Notes under the pieces: model-generated
Told to the model about the DNA's origin: nothing
What the model saw: the letters and a program-made list of their open reading frames with translations, nothing else
Database searches by the model: none
Made by a program: the position numbers and the translations under genes
In this document: positions 30,888 to 41,604 of the stretch, one piece after another
How positions within the stretch are numbered: the first letter of the stretch is position 1
How the letters are laid out: every line of letters begins with the position of its first letter
Assembly (NCBI GenBank): GCA_036169595.1
Contig: CM069770.1
Coordinates: 1-64,000, forward strand
DNA length: 64,000 nucleotides
Direction: 5' to 3'
Origin: Dictyostelium firmibasis
Taxonomy: Eukaryota; Evosea; Eumycetozoa; Dictyosteliales; Dictyosteliaceae

Positions 30888-32326
30888 TCATTTATTGTTT
30901 CTTAAATTAAAATTGATTTGTTCAATATGGAATATCATTATTAAACAGTACGAAAGGAAGTTTGGTTGATGAATTCCTCTTTGTTTTACTATTCCCCATC
31001 TATTCTTCATATCAGCAAACTTGTTCTCTACCAATGACCGTTTACCAGCTTGGAAATGATGGAATCTTGATTCCACAACTTTTCTTTCTTGATTGGAAAG
31101 TATTTCGTCACCTTTACCAAGAAGATTTTTGATTCTCTTTGGTGTATAAAACAAGGTACCGTTGTAAGCAGGGTCTGCAAGTACTGAAAACTCTTCTCCG
31201 TTTTTTATAAAAGAGTAAATTAGATCATTGAGACCAGTTAACATTGACATACCTGAATCATTATTATGACCTTTACCAATGATCGCAGAATCGATTGTAC
31301 CATTTTCATCGACAAGTATTTGAATTGTAAAAGAGTGATACTTTAAGTCGCCTCTGTACCATTCGAATTGATATGGATGCACTCGATTGATTCTAAAATC
31401 GGTACAATCGACATAATGTAAACAGTTTGAGTTCATTAACTCCAACGAGATGGTATAAAGACATGGTTACATAAGTGGAATAAGTGCACGTACAGCTCTT
31501 GAAATAGTAGCACTACAAATACCAAAGATTCTCTTTAACAATGAGGTCGAATTTGGTCCTTTCTAAATTATTTGACAAAAATATTTAATATTCTAATATA
31601 ATAGTAATCTAAAACTTATTTTTAATATGTACAGACCTTCAAAAAAAACAATACTAACAACACTTTCAATCTTGAATCTAACAAACATTTAAACTCTTTG
31701 ACTGAGTTTCTACACAATCTAACAATTTCATCAACGAGATCTATTGGGAAACCTAATTCATTGTAAACATCTACTTGATTGTAATGAGTTGGATATAAAT
31801 CTTTAAATATTCTAACAGTTTTACGAGATTGGTTTTTATTTAATGGAGTTGGAACAAATGTATCATTTCTATATCTCTTTTTAATTGTTCTTTCCAATCT
31901 ATTAATATTAATATAGTTATGTCTAATAATTTTCTTTTGTTGAACATCATTATTTTCATTCAGTTGATTCAAAATCCTGAATGGATCATTGTTGAATATG
32001 TTTGTATTCGAGTTAAGTTTTTTAATTATAATACTCTTTATTAAGTTGATTTTGGAAATTGTTGCTATAATCATCTTTATTACTACAATAGTTTCTACAT
32101 CATCGTTATCGAATTGATTTGTATTTATAAAATCTTTTACAATTGTTTCAAATCGATTTAGTTCAAATGTTTCTAACATGTTTTTATTAAAACCATCATC
32201 TAAAATTTCCCAAGTAGATTCATTAAAACTATATCCTTCCCATTTTATAAAGTATTCTATCGAACCATCTATAATTCTTTTATCTAAAATTTCTTCAACA
32301 TTATATCGATAATTGTTACTATCCAT
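30888..32326 (-). pseudogene. Chromodomain-HTH-DDE transposase, copy A (one stop)
   Basis: Exon 1 is 32326-31637 (230 codons) and starts with a chromodomain at residues ~8-40 (NVEEILDKRIIDGS, then FIKWEGYSFNESTWEI with the aromatic-cage positions). A 74-nt GT-AG intron follows at 31636-31563. Exon 2 is 31562-30888 and encodes an HTH-like stretch (CSATISRAVRAL) and a DDE_4/PIF-type nuclease: VDCTDFRI (first Asp), LADPAYNG (second Asp), LVENKFADMKNRWG (Glu). A TAA at 31469-31467 interrupts exon 2; copy B reads an Ile codon there. Exon 2 has no in-frame ATG before the catalytic region, and the intron is phase 0 with the same boundaries in copy B, so I infer one fused protein of ~454 residues. 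Without splicing, exon 1 would end four codons into the intron. Confidence 0.7.
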
Positions 32327-32880
32327 TTGAGTTAACTTGATATCAAATAAATAATTGTTATTTATAGGAATTATAGTTTATAAGTTTAAATAATATTAAT
32401 AGTTTATAGGTTTTTAATTATATTATTTAATGTGAATAGAAAATTAATGTGAAACAATTATTTTCACACAAGTGGTATAAAAAAATAATAAATTTAATTA
32501 AATTTAATTACTTTTTAACACTAACCCACACGTGGTAAAAATTATTGAAAATAAATTGAAAAAAATAAATAATTTAATTTAATTTAATTATTTACCCCTA
32601 GTGTGGTTAAATTATATCGATAATTTACAACAATTGACACGTGGCAATATTATTATTAAAATAAATTAATAAAAACACCCACATTTTTAATTTTATTTTT
32701 TACTTTTTATTATTTTTTATTTTTTATTTTTTAATATCTTTAATTTTTTAATTAGAAAACTACAATAAGTTACACAAAACAATTTAATTATTAAAAACAA
32801 AAACAAACATATATATTAAGTAATAACATTCTTTTATTAAACACCATGGGTATGCATTACTAAAATAAAAATAATATAGT
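32327..32880. promoter_or_regulatory. Divergent intergenic region of Harbinger copy A
   Basis: It separates the 5' ends of the two element genes. It has AT-rich DNA with three near-repeats of a CACACGTGG/ACACGTGGCAA-type word (near 32,530, 32,600 and 32,636, containing the CACGTG palindrome). The same words occur in copy B (~42,890-43,020). They could be binding sites for the element's own Myb/SANT-like protein; this is inference. Confidence 0.35.
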
Positions 32881-33921
32881 TTACAAATTGTTTTATTAAC
32901 AAAATGTGTTTTAATAGATTTTAGAAATCTAAAAAAATATAAATTAGATAAATCAAACAATAACAATATTAATAAAAATAATATTAGTAATAACTATGAA
33001 TCAACAGAATCAACAGAATCTAGTAGTGAAAATGAAGAATATAGTGATGATATTGCATTGTCAAACAATGAAAATGATGATTACAGTGATAATGATACTT
33101 TTAATGATAATGATAATAGGTTTGAAGATACTGATATCGAAAGTCAACAACAATCACTTGATTCTAGCGAGTCAGATGATGATCTAGATGACTCGGATTC
33201 CAGAGATATAGATTCAAACTCAAATGTTTGGAATTGGGAAACAACACATACATTCTTGACATTTTATTTAAAGAATTTAAGAAACCCGAATATCAATTCA
33301 TTATCAAACAAAAGTGTAATGCAATTAACAGTTTCCGACTATAATAAAAAGTATAAAACCAATCTCAGTGTCAAACAAGCTTTGTCGTACTTATCAAATC
33401 TCAGAGGCGTTAATTCAAAATTGAAAAAACCATTCACTCGTCCAAAGAGATTCACAAGTCATCACATCAATAAATATGGTTCCAAACATAATTTCAGTTT
33501 ATATCTTGATACTTGTGAAAACTATTTTAACAAATCTTCTAAATTATTGGAATTAATAGAGAAAGAATTAAGAAGTTCTCAAGTAATTGGTGATACCGAA
33601 TCAAGATTAAATTCTTCCCAAATCTCTGATGATATTGCTTCTCAACAACAGAATAGAACAAATGTAAGAAGAGATCGTTATTCAACTTTAACAAATATCT
33701 TTCAAGATGAAAAATCATTCAGAGGGAAGGTATGCTCCAGACTTGAAAAACAAGAACAGATCGAAAGAGAAAAGTTAGACCATCAAATTAAACAAGATAG
33801 TGTTAATAACTCTTTAAACTCTAGATTAATAACACAACTAGAAAGATCAAGTAACCAATTAGAAGTGTTGTCTGAAATATTGATTCAACTATTAAAAAAT
33901 AAAACCAATCCCAATAAATAA
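32877..33921 (+). CDS. Myb/SANT-like protein of Harbinger element, copy A
   Basis: The frame is open from about 32,877 to the stop at 33,921. No ATG lies in frame before the TTG at 33058, so the start is uncertain and an upstream exon is likely (an AG acceptor sits just before 32,877). The N-terminal part is Asn/Asp/Glu/Ser-rich and acidic. It is followed by a Myb/SANT-like helical region (WNWETTHTFLTFYLKNL, then VSDYNKKYKTN and KQALSYLSNLRG) and a C-terminal coiled-coil stretch (EKQEQIEREKLDHQIKQ). In Harbinger elements the Myb-like protein brings the nuclease to the ends. I judge the family from the Trp/Leu spacing only. Confidence 0.6.
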
Positions 33922-34077
33922 AAATTAAATCTTTTCATTTATAAATTATAAAAAAAGTATTCATTTTTTAAGGCTTATGTTTTTTACAAAAATTAAATTT
34001 AAATCTGTGAAAGTATACACATCTTAAGTTTTGAAATTGTAATTTAATATTTAAATTTAAGTAAGTGAAAACACCTC

Positions 34078-34937
34078 AATTAAAGCTCCTGTTATCAATG
34101 CAAAAGAACAAAGGAATACAAAGAATGCTGATATTTCCATTTTAGAATTAACTTCATTAGATGAATCCAATGCAAGTATTTGTCCAGTTCTCCATCTTTC
34201 AAGATACCTCAAACACTCTGAACAAAGAAGAACTGTTCATCTGGTGACTCAGTATTCATTCTCCGTGATGGTAGTCCAGTTTCAGTCGAATATATAAACT
34301 CTATAGTTTTATCAATACTCTCAAAATCAGGTATTGATATTACAAAGTTCAAATCTCACTCTACTCGTTCCGCTATGGCTTCTCTCTTGTTGTCCAGCAA
34401 TGTTCCATTCCATGTGGTCAAGAAACTCGGTCGTTGGAAATCAAATGATACAGTTGATAACTTTTATGACAAGAAAATCATTGGTGAAAAATCCGGTGGT
34501 TTCTTAAATAATGTAGTCCAACTTTCATAAATTTAAATATATATGATAATATAAATTAAAATTTAAATAATTAAATTATATTTTATATTAAATATATATA
34601 TTTAAATTGGTCCCAGCCCGCCCTCCCTTAGTCGGAATTACATATAAATCAAATTGTTTTCAATGTTTAGTGCCACTATTTATACTATTTTTACTTTCTT
34701 CAAAATTTCTCAAAACTCAAAAAAATAGGTGCGTGACACGTGGCAACTTTTTTCAAACTCGAAATTTTTCATTTTTTCAATAATTTTTTCGAGCTAAAAT
34801 ATCTCCAGAAAATCTCTTGAATTTCTCTGAAAATTATCTTAAATATTTGGGAATTTCAAATAAATAAATGTATTCATAAATTTAAATATATATATTTAAT
34901 ATAAAATATAATTTAATTATTTAAATTTTTAATTTAC
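34078..34937 (+). mobile_element. DIRS fragment: recombinase C-terminus and type B right terminal repeat
   Basis: It encodes the C-terminal recombinase motifs (HSTRSAMASLLLSSN and KKLGRWKSNDTVDNFYD, to about 34,530), then a terminal repeat of type B (CACGTGGCAACTTTTTTC, CTCCAGAAAATCTCTTG) ending AATTTACGA near 34,937. A broken fossil. Its end is the left border of the bacterial segment. Confidence 0.9.
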
Positions 34938-34940
34938 GAT

Positions 34941-35375
34941 CAAAATCAGTGGAAACACTCTTCGCTAAAACTTGTTCTTTCAAAGAATCAATTTCATCCA
35001 GATTTCGATCAGTCAGTGGGTGCCCTCTTTTTTGAAAAAGGTACAGTCTTGCTTCCAAAAACCGAAATGAAGTCTCATGATGGGTCAACGCTCTATGCTC
35101 AAGGCACACCCAACTTTGAAACTGTGCCGACAACTCTAAGCCGTATATCTTATGATATTATCTTCATCAAAGATGGTAAGATAGAACACACGGCTATTGA
35201 AGTTCCTTTCTATCTTGCTAGGCTCTATTTCAGCAAGAGCGCTCTGTTGGACGATCTGATCTTACAGAGTTTCAAGAGAAAACCATCTACTCTATTCTCG
35301 CTCAAGATCCCCTGTCTCTCCCCTGTCTCTTTAGGAGATTTCTTGGAAAATGGAGCTTCAGAAAGAGTTTTTTGA
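34941..35375 (+). pseudogene. Unrecognised bacterial gene remnant 1
   Basis: The plus frame from 35,016 gives a soluble-looking protein (GTPNFETVPTTLSRISYDII then DGKIEHTAIEVPF). It ends at 35,375, and another frame carries coding-like sequence over the last ~100 bp, so a frameshift is likely. The opposite strand also has an open frame of 70 codons (35,133-34,921), so the strand is not fully certain. The 5' part is lost at the DIRS border. Confidence 0.4.
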
Positions 35376-36180
35376 AATTCTGAAAGAGAGTTATCAGAAG
35401 ATGGGCTTATCGGAAATTACGCTTAATTAACAGCAAACACTACAGATCGCGCCGATTTTTAAAAAAAATATGGAAAATATTTTGAAGAATTGCCCTATAT
35501 TCGATCGGTTGTTCAGAGGCAACCAAACAAAGAGCTAAGCCAAATCGTTCCTATAATAGAAGATGTATATCAAGAAGCCCAAGCAAGAGATAAACAGTCT
35601 ATAATAGAGAGATCTATATCTTGGGCACAGAATCAAGGGCCTTTTCCGATTAGCAACAGATTCGGGCATGAAGAGTATACAACGAGTCGAAAGAGTAACT
35701 CGTTTCCCTTTGATCCACTCAACGCTCTCTATAACTCAAAAGACAAGATACGCGGTGTTGCAAAATATGAAAATTCTATTTTTCAAGAGTGTTTAGAAGA
35801 GCAAAAAAAGAGTGCCCCATCTCCTCGATTCATTCAAGCGCTCTACTATATGGCTTTTTTTTCTGAAGATTGGGAAGTTCAAAAGGTTGGAGTAAAAGCA
35901 CTGAATATAGTAAATAGAGGCTCTATTACTCCCATAAACAGGTAGAATCCTCTCTCATAAAGTTGTTAAAGTCACAATTGAAAGAGTATAATCATGTTAT
36001 GATACCCAATAGAGATCTTCATCCAACTTTTAAAAGCGGGAGAGATTCCAACTCATTCAGTCGCTCTATTTTATGGCCTTTTTTGCTGAAGAGACAAAAG
36101 TTCGAAAGGTTGGTAATAAAGCTCTTAGTCTCATCTATAGGGTAGGTAGAGGCCAATAGAGAGTGGCTTTCAGCAAAAGA
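35376..36180 (+). pseudogene. Unrecognised bacterial gene remnant 2, with repeated C-terminal motif
   Basis: The coding-like frame (GKYFEELPYIRSVVQRQPNK...) enters before 35,490 and runs to a stop at 35,943. A motif near its end, FIQALYYMAFFSEDWEVQKVG, recurs at about 36,040-36,140 in another frame as LIQSLYFMAFFAEE and VRKVGNKALSL. So the gene once had tandem ~35-residue repeats and has lost its frame between them. It may be the continuation of remnant 1. No family is recognised; helical repeats are likely. Confidence 0.45.
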
Positions 36181-36197
36181 GAAAACAGTGAATCCCT

Positions 36198-37934
36198 CTA
36201 TTCAATAGATATTTTCTCTATATTTGCCGATAGAGAGAGCTCTCCCTGCTTTGGAGCGTGAGGAAAGCTCTCTTCTGGGACGTAGATCGAAAAAAATGAG
36301 ACGTTTCTTGTCACTTTTTCTGCAGACCATGCCCGAACAAAATGGTCCATCTGATCTTCAATCGTCTTCTCAGTGCAAAAGAGGGCGATTGAAGTTCCCC
36401 TATCAAGCGCATGACGGATAAGTTCGCCACTCTCAGCATAAGGCAAAACCTCATTCATATCATGAATGACTAAAATTCGTATGAGCTTTCGAGCAATACG
36501 AGCCAATAGAGGGGGATTTTCTTGAGGCGCCTTCATCGTAAGAAGCCTCATTCGTCTCCTTTGAGAGGCTAAAAGAACTGGAGCCCATACCCAAAATGTT
36601 TGTGGAACGATAAAGATAGAGGGTTGATCTAGAGGAACAATCTCCTTTCCTTTCAATGAGGCAGGGAAGAGGATCTTCGTGAAGAGAAAAGAGAAGAATC
36701 GCGCAATATATCCAGATGTCGATATAGAGATTACAAAGACTACAGCTAGTGAGAGCATTCCAATAAAGGTGAATCCTTTATCTGGTTCAAGCTGTAGTAT
36801 CTCGCTAATAATATAGAGAGCTGTAGCAGAGCAGAGAACCCCTAAAAAGCCAAAAAAATTTGTCGTAGCGACTATTTGGCATCGATATGTCTTTGGACTT
36901 GCTACCTGAATATAGGAGTCGAGAGGAACTAAATAGATTCCACCAAAAAAGCCTATAAGATAGATAAAAATCATCACATGATTCAGAGTAGTAGTCTATG
37001 CAGAAGCAGCTTATGACTATCCCAAAGCCGCCGATAGGGACGAGTCCAAATTCCACCGCCTTTCCAGATAATTTTCCAGCAAGATAGGAGCCAGTGCCTA
37101 TTCCAAATGCAGTTAAAAGGAACATATAGCCACCTTGAACATCTGAAAGATGAAGCACTTTCATCGAGAAGGGAATCATATTTAATTGAACATAGGAGCC
37201 AATAAAGAGGAAAAAGCTTGAACCTACCACTGCTGAGAGAAGAGAGGGCTCTTTTCGGATAATTTTGAGATTCCGTAAGAGGCCAGAAAAGGGGTTCATT
37301 GACAATTTTTTTCTTGTCCCAGCTTGAGGGGTGCTTTGAATCTTCATGCTCGAATAGAGTGCCATGCAAGAGCCAACAAGACAAAATAGCGTTGAAAGAA
37401 CAAAGTTTTTTCCGGTGATATCGGTCAAAAATGAGGCCAAAAAAGTCCCTGCAATAATGGCAATGTAGGTGCATGAGGTCAAAATGCCATTGGCTTTTGA
37501 AATCTCCTCCTTTTGGATAATCTCAGGGAGAATTCCAAACTTTCAGGCGCGAAGATAGCACTATGAGTGGCTAGCAAGAAAAGAGCTGAAAAGGAGATTA
37601 AGAGGCTCTGAAAAAAGAAACCGCATAGGCCTAAAAGCATAATGCCAATCTCAATCATTCTGGTAATAACGATGATCTTCTGTTTGCTAAATCGATCTGC
37701 CAATGTTCCTGAAACTGATGCGAGTAGCAAAAATGGAATGACATAGATAATGCCTGTCAAGGAGAGAGTCAAACTATTTGCTCTATTCCCTTCAATCATA
37801 ATACAGAAATAGATAAACAAAAGTTTAAAGATATTATCATTCAAAGCGCCTATAAATTGGCAGATATTGAGAAAGCGAAAGGATTTCCAATTCGATAGCA
37901 TTTTTTTTTCTTCAATTGTATAGTTCGAACTCAT
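36198..37934 (-). pseudogene. ygeD-like: MFS transporter-acyltransferase fusion, LplT/YgeD type, frameshifted
   Basis: Three overlapping minus-strand frames form one gene. The first starts MSSNYTIEEKKMLSNWKSF (start ~37,934) and has the conserved LplT phrases FIGALNDNIFKLL, GTLADRFSKQK and HSAIFAPESL. The second carries further membrane helices (TYIAIIAGTFLASF...). The third (to 36,198) has the last helices and a PlsC-like domain. Frameshifts lie near 37,490-37,540 and 36,900-37,000. The family (lysophospholipid transporter fused to 2-acyl-glycerophosphoethanolamine acyltransferase) imports and re-acylates lysophospholipids in the inner membrane. The expected HxxxxD acyltransferase motif is not visible; the matching place reads VPQTFWVWAPVLL, so that domain may have been inactive even in the donor. 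Confidence 0.75.
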
Positions 37935-38097
37935 ATAACGTCTCAGGTATGATCTCTTGTATATTTTGCTATTATCAATAAAAACTCTTCTCAATCGGGA
38001 CTATATCATGGCCGAGAGGAGCAAAAAAACTGTATCATACTATTCATAAGAAATTCCCTGAAGAAAAATGCATGAATATTGAGTAGATTGAAGTTTG

Positions 38098-40380
38098 ATG
38101 AGAGAAATTCCGTTCCACCTTAGTAATTCTCTTTCCTCCCTATCTCAGATGCTTATAAAGACTATAGAAGATCTGAGGAGAATAGACTCTTTTCAATCGG
38201 GAGAAAAGCGCCATCTTATCGTTGTTGCCTCTCATGCAAAAAGAGCCTGGATTTTCCATCAACTGAGTAATCAAGGAGTCTCACTTTTAGATATCGATAT
38301 TCTGCTCATAGAGGAGTTTTTTGTCTTTCTTAGAGGAGGGCGCAATTTTCCCTCTTGGGATAGCTCGCTTCTTTCAGCTATCGTCTCATCAAAATGGGCG
38401 TATGAGAATGAAGAGGCTAAATCCTACTTCTATAAAATCGCTGTAAGTCTCTTTAAGGGATCTCCTATCTCTATCGAAAAGCCTTTTATAGCGATATGGG
38501 AATCTTTAAAAAAGCAGATTCCAGAGCTATTTTAGAATCATATCCAGGCTTTTAAAAATGGTTTTCTTGAAGAGTTCTATCTCAGTATTTCAGTATTTGG
38601 CATCTCTAGCCTATCTGAAGCGATTTTAAGCTCCTTTATAGAGACCCATTCTCTCAGTTCTATTCCCCTCTTTTTCTATACTCTCTCTCCCTGCCTCCAT
38701 TTTTGGAGCGATGTAAAGACGCAAAAAGAGATTCAAAAAATTATTGATGAAATTAAGAGAGGCGGGACTAATCGCCTATTGATTCAAGCTTCAGAGATGG
38801 CTCTCTCTCGAAAAAATGATCTTCTTGGAAATTGGGGGGTATTGGCTCGGGAGTTTTCCAAGCAGATTGAAGAGGGCCCATTTCATACTATTACAAGCTA
38901 TCTTATTCCATCCCATCTTCAACATAGAGCGCCTTATCAAGAGATGCTCATTCCTGAATATCTCAATACCTCTTTAATTACATTAGAGTCGCATGCCTCT
39001 CTTCTTCATGTAATTCAAGCTGATATCGTCTCTTTTGTCTCAAAAAGAGAGATAAAGGAAACTATTGAAAATGAAAATGAGGAGTCTCTCTATTTCGTTT
39101 TAGCTCCTACCATTATCCAAGAGGTTCAAGCATTTCGAAAGTACCTTCTTCAAAAGAGATCTAGCACGGTCAAAATTGCAGATATTTTTGTACTTGTTCC
39201 ATCGATTGATGAGTATAGAGATGCCTTTATGCAGGTCTTTCATAGCGATCAAAAGGCTATTCTTCAGTTTTGGCCAAAGTCAAAAATGGAGATGAGTGCC
39301 TATGAGTCTGAAAGTGAGCTTCTCTCTTGGATCTCTCTTCTTTTTGGTCTTCTTGGAATGAAGAGTAAGCAGACGAATCTGAGAAAGGGCAGCTATGCAT
39401 TGATGAACCTTGCTTTTCACCCGCTCACACTTCGAGCTCTCTTTGCTGAAGAGGCAGAGAGCTGTTAGGGTGAATTTCGGAGGTATTTAGAAAAATTGGG
39501 ACTCGATTGGTATATCTCTTCCGCACATCTCGCACGCGAAATGGAAGCCAAATGAATCAATCTCATCTATGAAAGCGAAATAGGCGATTTTTCTTCAATT
39601 AAAGAGAAAAAAATAGGGGAGCTGATCGGTCAGTCTGCCGATGGAGAGTCAGCAACTCTCTTGCATCGAGAGATGAGTAATGCCTTCATCTCACTTGCCC
39701 TATTTTTTGAATCTTGTGACGCTCTCTGGACTCTTCCGATTTCTCCAGATAGGGTACAAAAAATTGAGGAGTGGATTTCTCCTCTTCAACAAACAGTGAG
39801 CCTTTTTCCCCTATTGGAAGAGGCTATAGAGATGGATGATTTAGAGGCTTTTGAGGTTGTCATCTCTCGATTTGTAGATTTATGTCACCGTTTTCCAGAA
39901 GTGAAAATGAGCTTTGATTGGTTTACAGACTCCTTTCAGCGAGAGCTATTTGAGGATATTTCCAATAGGCAGCAGCTTCGTCGATTTACTGGACATATCT
40001 TCATCAGCGATAGAGAGAGCTTCGATTCGATTCCATGTGCGGGGGTTGCCATTTTAGGCGCAGGACACGATCAGTTCCCTCACGTAACTCGTGAGCATCT
40101 TCTCTCCCATTTAACGAAGATTGCACCAACTGTTCTTCATGATCCGTCTAGCATCGATAAGCAGCTCTTCTTAGAACAACTGCTCTCTAGCTCTTCTTGG
40201 TTCTACTGCAGTGCGCTCTCGGCAAGTAGAGAAAAAGAGGGGTTGCACCATTTCTCTCCCTGGTTCGAGACCTTATTCGCTATGTCGATCAAAACTTCAT
40301 CTATCGGGATGGAGCTGCTTTTTCACAAAAAAATGTCTCCTTTATTGGATATGAGAAGAGATTTCAAAAGGCCCAGTTAG
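38098..40380 (+). pseudogene. recC: Exodeoxyribonuclease V gamma subunit (RecC), broken and 3'-truncated
   Basis: One frame runs from the ATG near 38,098 to 40,380 (about 760 codons), with three in-frame stops (TAG ending 38,535, TAG ending 39,468, TGA ending 39,555). RecC proteins are ~1,000-1,120 residues, so the C-terminal quarter is missing or frame-lost. RecC-type features: a Walker-less helicase-like N-terminus (HLIVVASHAKRAWIFHQL), the FVLVPSIDEYRDAFMQVF segment, and late in the frame the IPCAGVAILGAGHDQFPH phrase and SSIDKQLFLEQLLSS (compare the iPfrvv.llGl.d..FPR and D..lFLeal words of the family). RecC recognises Chi and joins RecB in DNA break repair. It is divergent from the ygeD-like gene. 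Confidence 0.75.
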
Positions 40381-40436
40381 AGCCTATTTCCTCTTCTTCA
40401 AAGCTCCCTCAAAAAAATGGAGAGGCTAACTTTATA

Positions 40437-41447
40437 ATTAAAAATTTAAATTATTAAATTATATTTTATATTAAATATATATATTTAAATTTATGAATAC
40501 ATTTATTTATTTGATTATTCCCAAATATTTAAGATAATTTTCAGAGAAATTCAAATGAATTTTCTGGAGGTTTTTTAGCTCGAAAAAATTATTGAAAAAA
40601 TGAAAAATTTCGAGTTTGAAAAAAGTTGCCACGTGTCACGCACCTATTTTTTTTGAGTTTTGCGAAATTTTTCAGAAAGTAAAAACAGTATAAATAGTGG
40701 CACTAAACATTGAAAACAATTTGATTTATATGGAATTCCGACTAAGGGAGGGCGGGTTGGGACCAATTTAAATATATATATTTAATATAAAATATAATTT
40801 AATTATTTAAATTTTTAATTTATATTATCATATATATATTTAAATTTATGAAAGTTGGACTACATTATTTAAGAAACCACCAGATTTTTCACCAATGATT
40901 TTCTTGTCATAAAAGTTATCAACTGTATCATTTGATTTCCAACGACCGAGTTTCTTGACCACATGGAATGGAACATTGCTGGACAACAAGAGAGAAGCCA
41001 TAGCGGAACGAGTAGAGTGAGATTTGAACTTTGTAATATCAATACCTGATTTTGAAAGTATTGATAAAACTATAGAGTTTATATATTCGACTGAAACTGG
41101 ACTACCATCACGGAGAATGAAAACTGAATCACCAGATGAAACAGTTCTTCTTTGTTCAGAGTGTTTGAGGTATCTTGAAAGATGGAGAACTGGACAAATA
41201 CTTGCATTTGATTCATCTAGTGAAGTTAATTCTAAAATGGAAATATCAGCATTCTTTGTATTCCTTTGTTCTTTTGCATTGATAACAGGAGCTTTAATTG
41301 AGTGTTCAGTGATTATTAAATTCTTGTAAGACCATTTGATCAAGTCAGATGATCCTGCTAAACCAAACATTTTACAAAGAACAAAAGTCTTATGTAGAAG
41401 AACAGAGTATGTAAACTTTGGATAAACGTTGATTGTAGATAAGTATT
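40437..41447 (-). mobile_element. DIRS, left part of an interrupted copy: type B terminal repeat and recombinase C-terminus
   Basis: A type B terminal repeat (about 40,437-40,845) is followed on the minus strand by the recombinase C-terminal half (HSTRSAMASLL, GRWKSNDTVDNFYD). It is nearly identical, inverted, to 34,078-34,937. The element resumes at 55,810 after the Harbinger-type insertion. A fossil broken by that insertion and shortened at its far end. Confidence 0.9.
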
Positions 41448-41604
41448 GAGGTGTTTTCACTTACTTAAATTTAAATATTAAATTACAATTTCAAAACTTA
41501 AGATGTGTATACTTTCACAGATTTAAATTTAATTTTTGTAAAAAACATAAAGGCTTAAAAAATGAATACTTTTTTTATAATTTATAAATGAAAAGATTTA
41601 ATTT

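Larger units (their letters stand above)
30718..34077. mobile_element. PIF/Harbinger-like transposon with chromodomain-DDE gene, copy A
   Basis: It has ends GAGGTGTTTACAG and GTGAAAACACCTC. It carries a two-exon chromodomain/DDE gene on the minus strand and a divergent acidic Myb/SANT-like gene on the plus strand; their 5' ends face each other across ~0.55 kb. A nuclease gene with a separate Myb/SANT-type gene is the usual Harbinger pattern. The flanks are two different parts of DIRS-1 in opposite orientations, so the copy was not simply inserted into one DIRS; recombination has joined two loci. The nuclease gene has one stop in this copy. Confidence 0.75.
34938..40436. other. Bacterial (chlamydia-type) DNA segment, decayed
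   Basis: About 5.5 kb with visibly higher GC, no long A/T runs and bacterial gene spacing. It holds two unrecognised gene remnants (+), an LplT/YgeD-type MFS-acyltransferase gene (-) and recC (+), the last two divergent with ~100-160 bp between starts. I recall recC next to ygeD in Chlamydia trachomatis (CT640/CT641). Wild D. discoideum carry chlamydial endosymbionts, which gives a donor. Genes contain several stops and frameshifts and have no introns. DIRS termini flank both sides, in inverted orientation. Confidence 0.85.

Noticed and set aside
34938-40436. Bacterial segment as plain contamination of the assembly
   Set aside because: Not fully excluded, but decay of all genes and DIRS termini at both borders favour a real, old insertion; junction reads would settle it.
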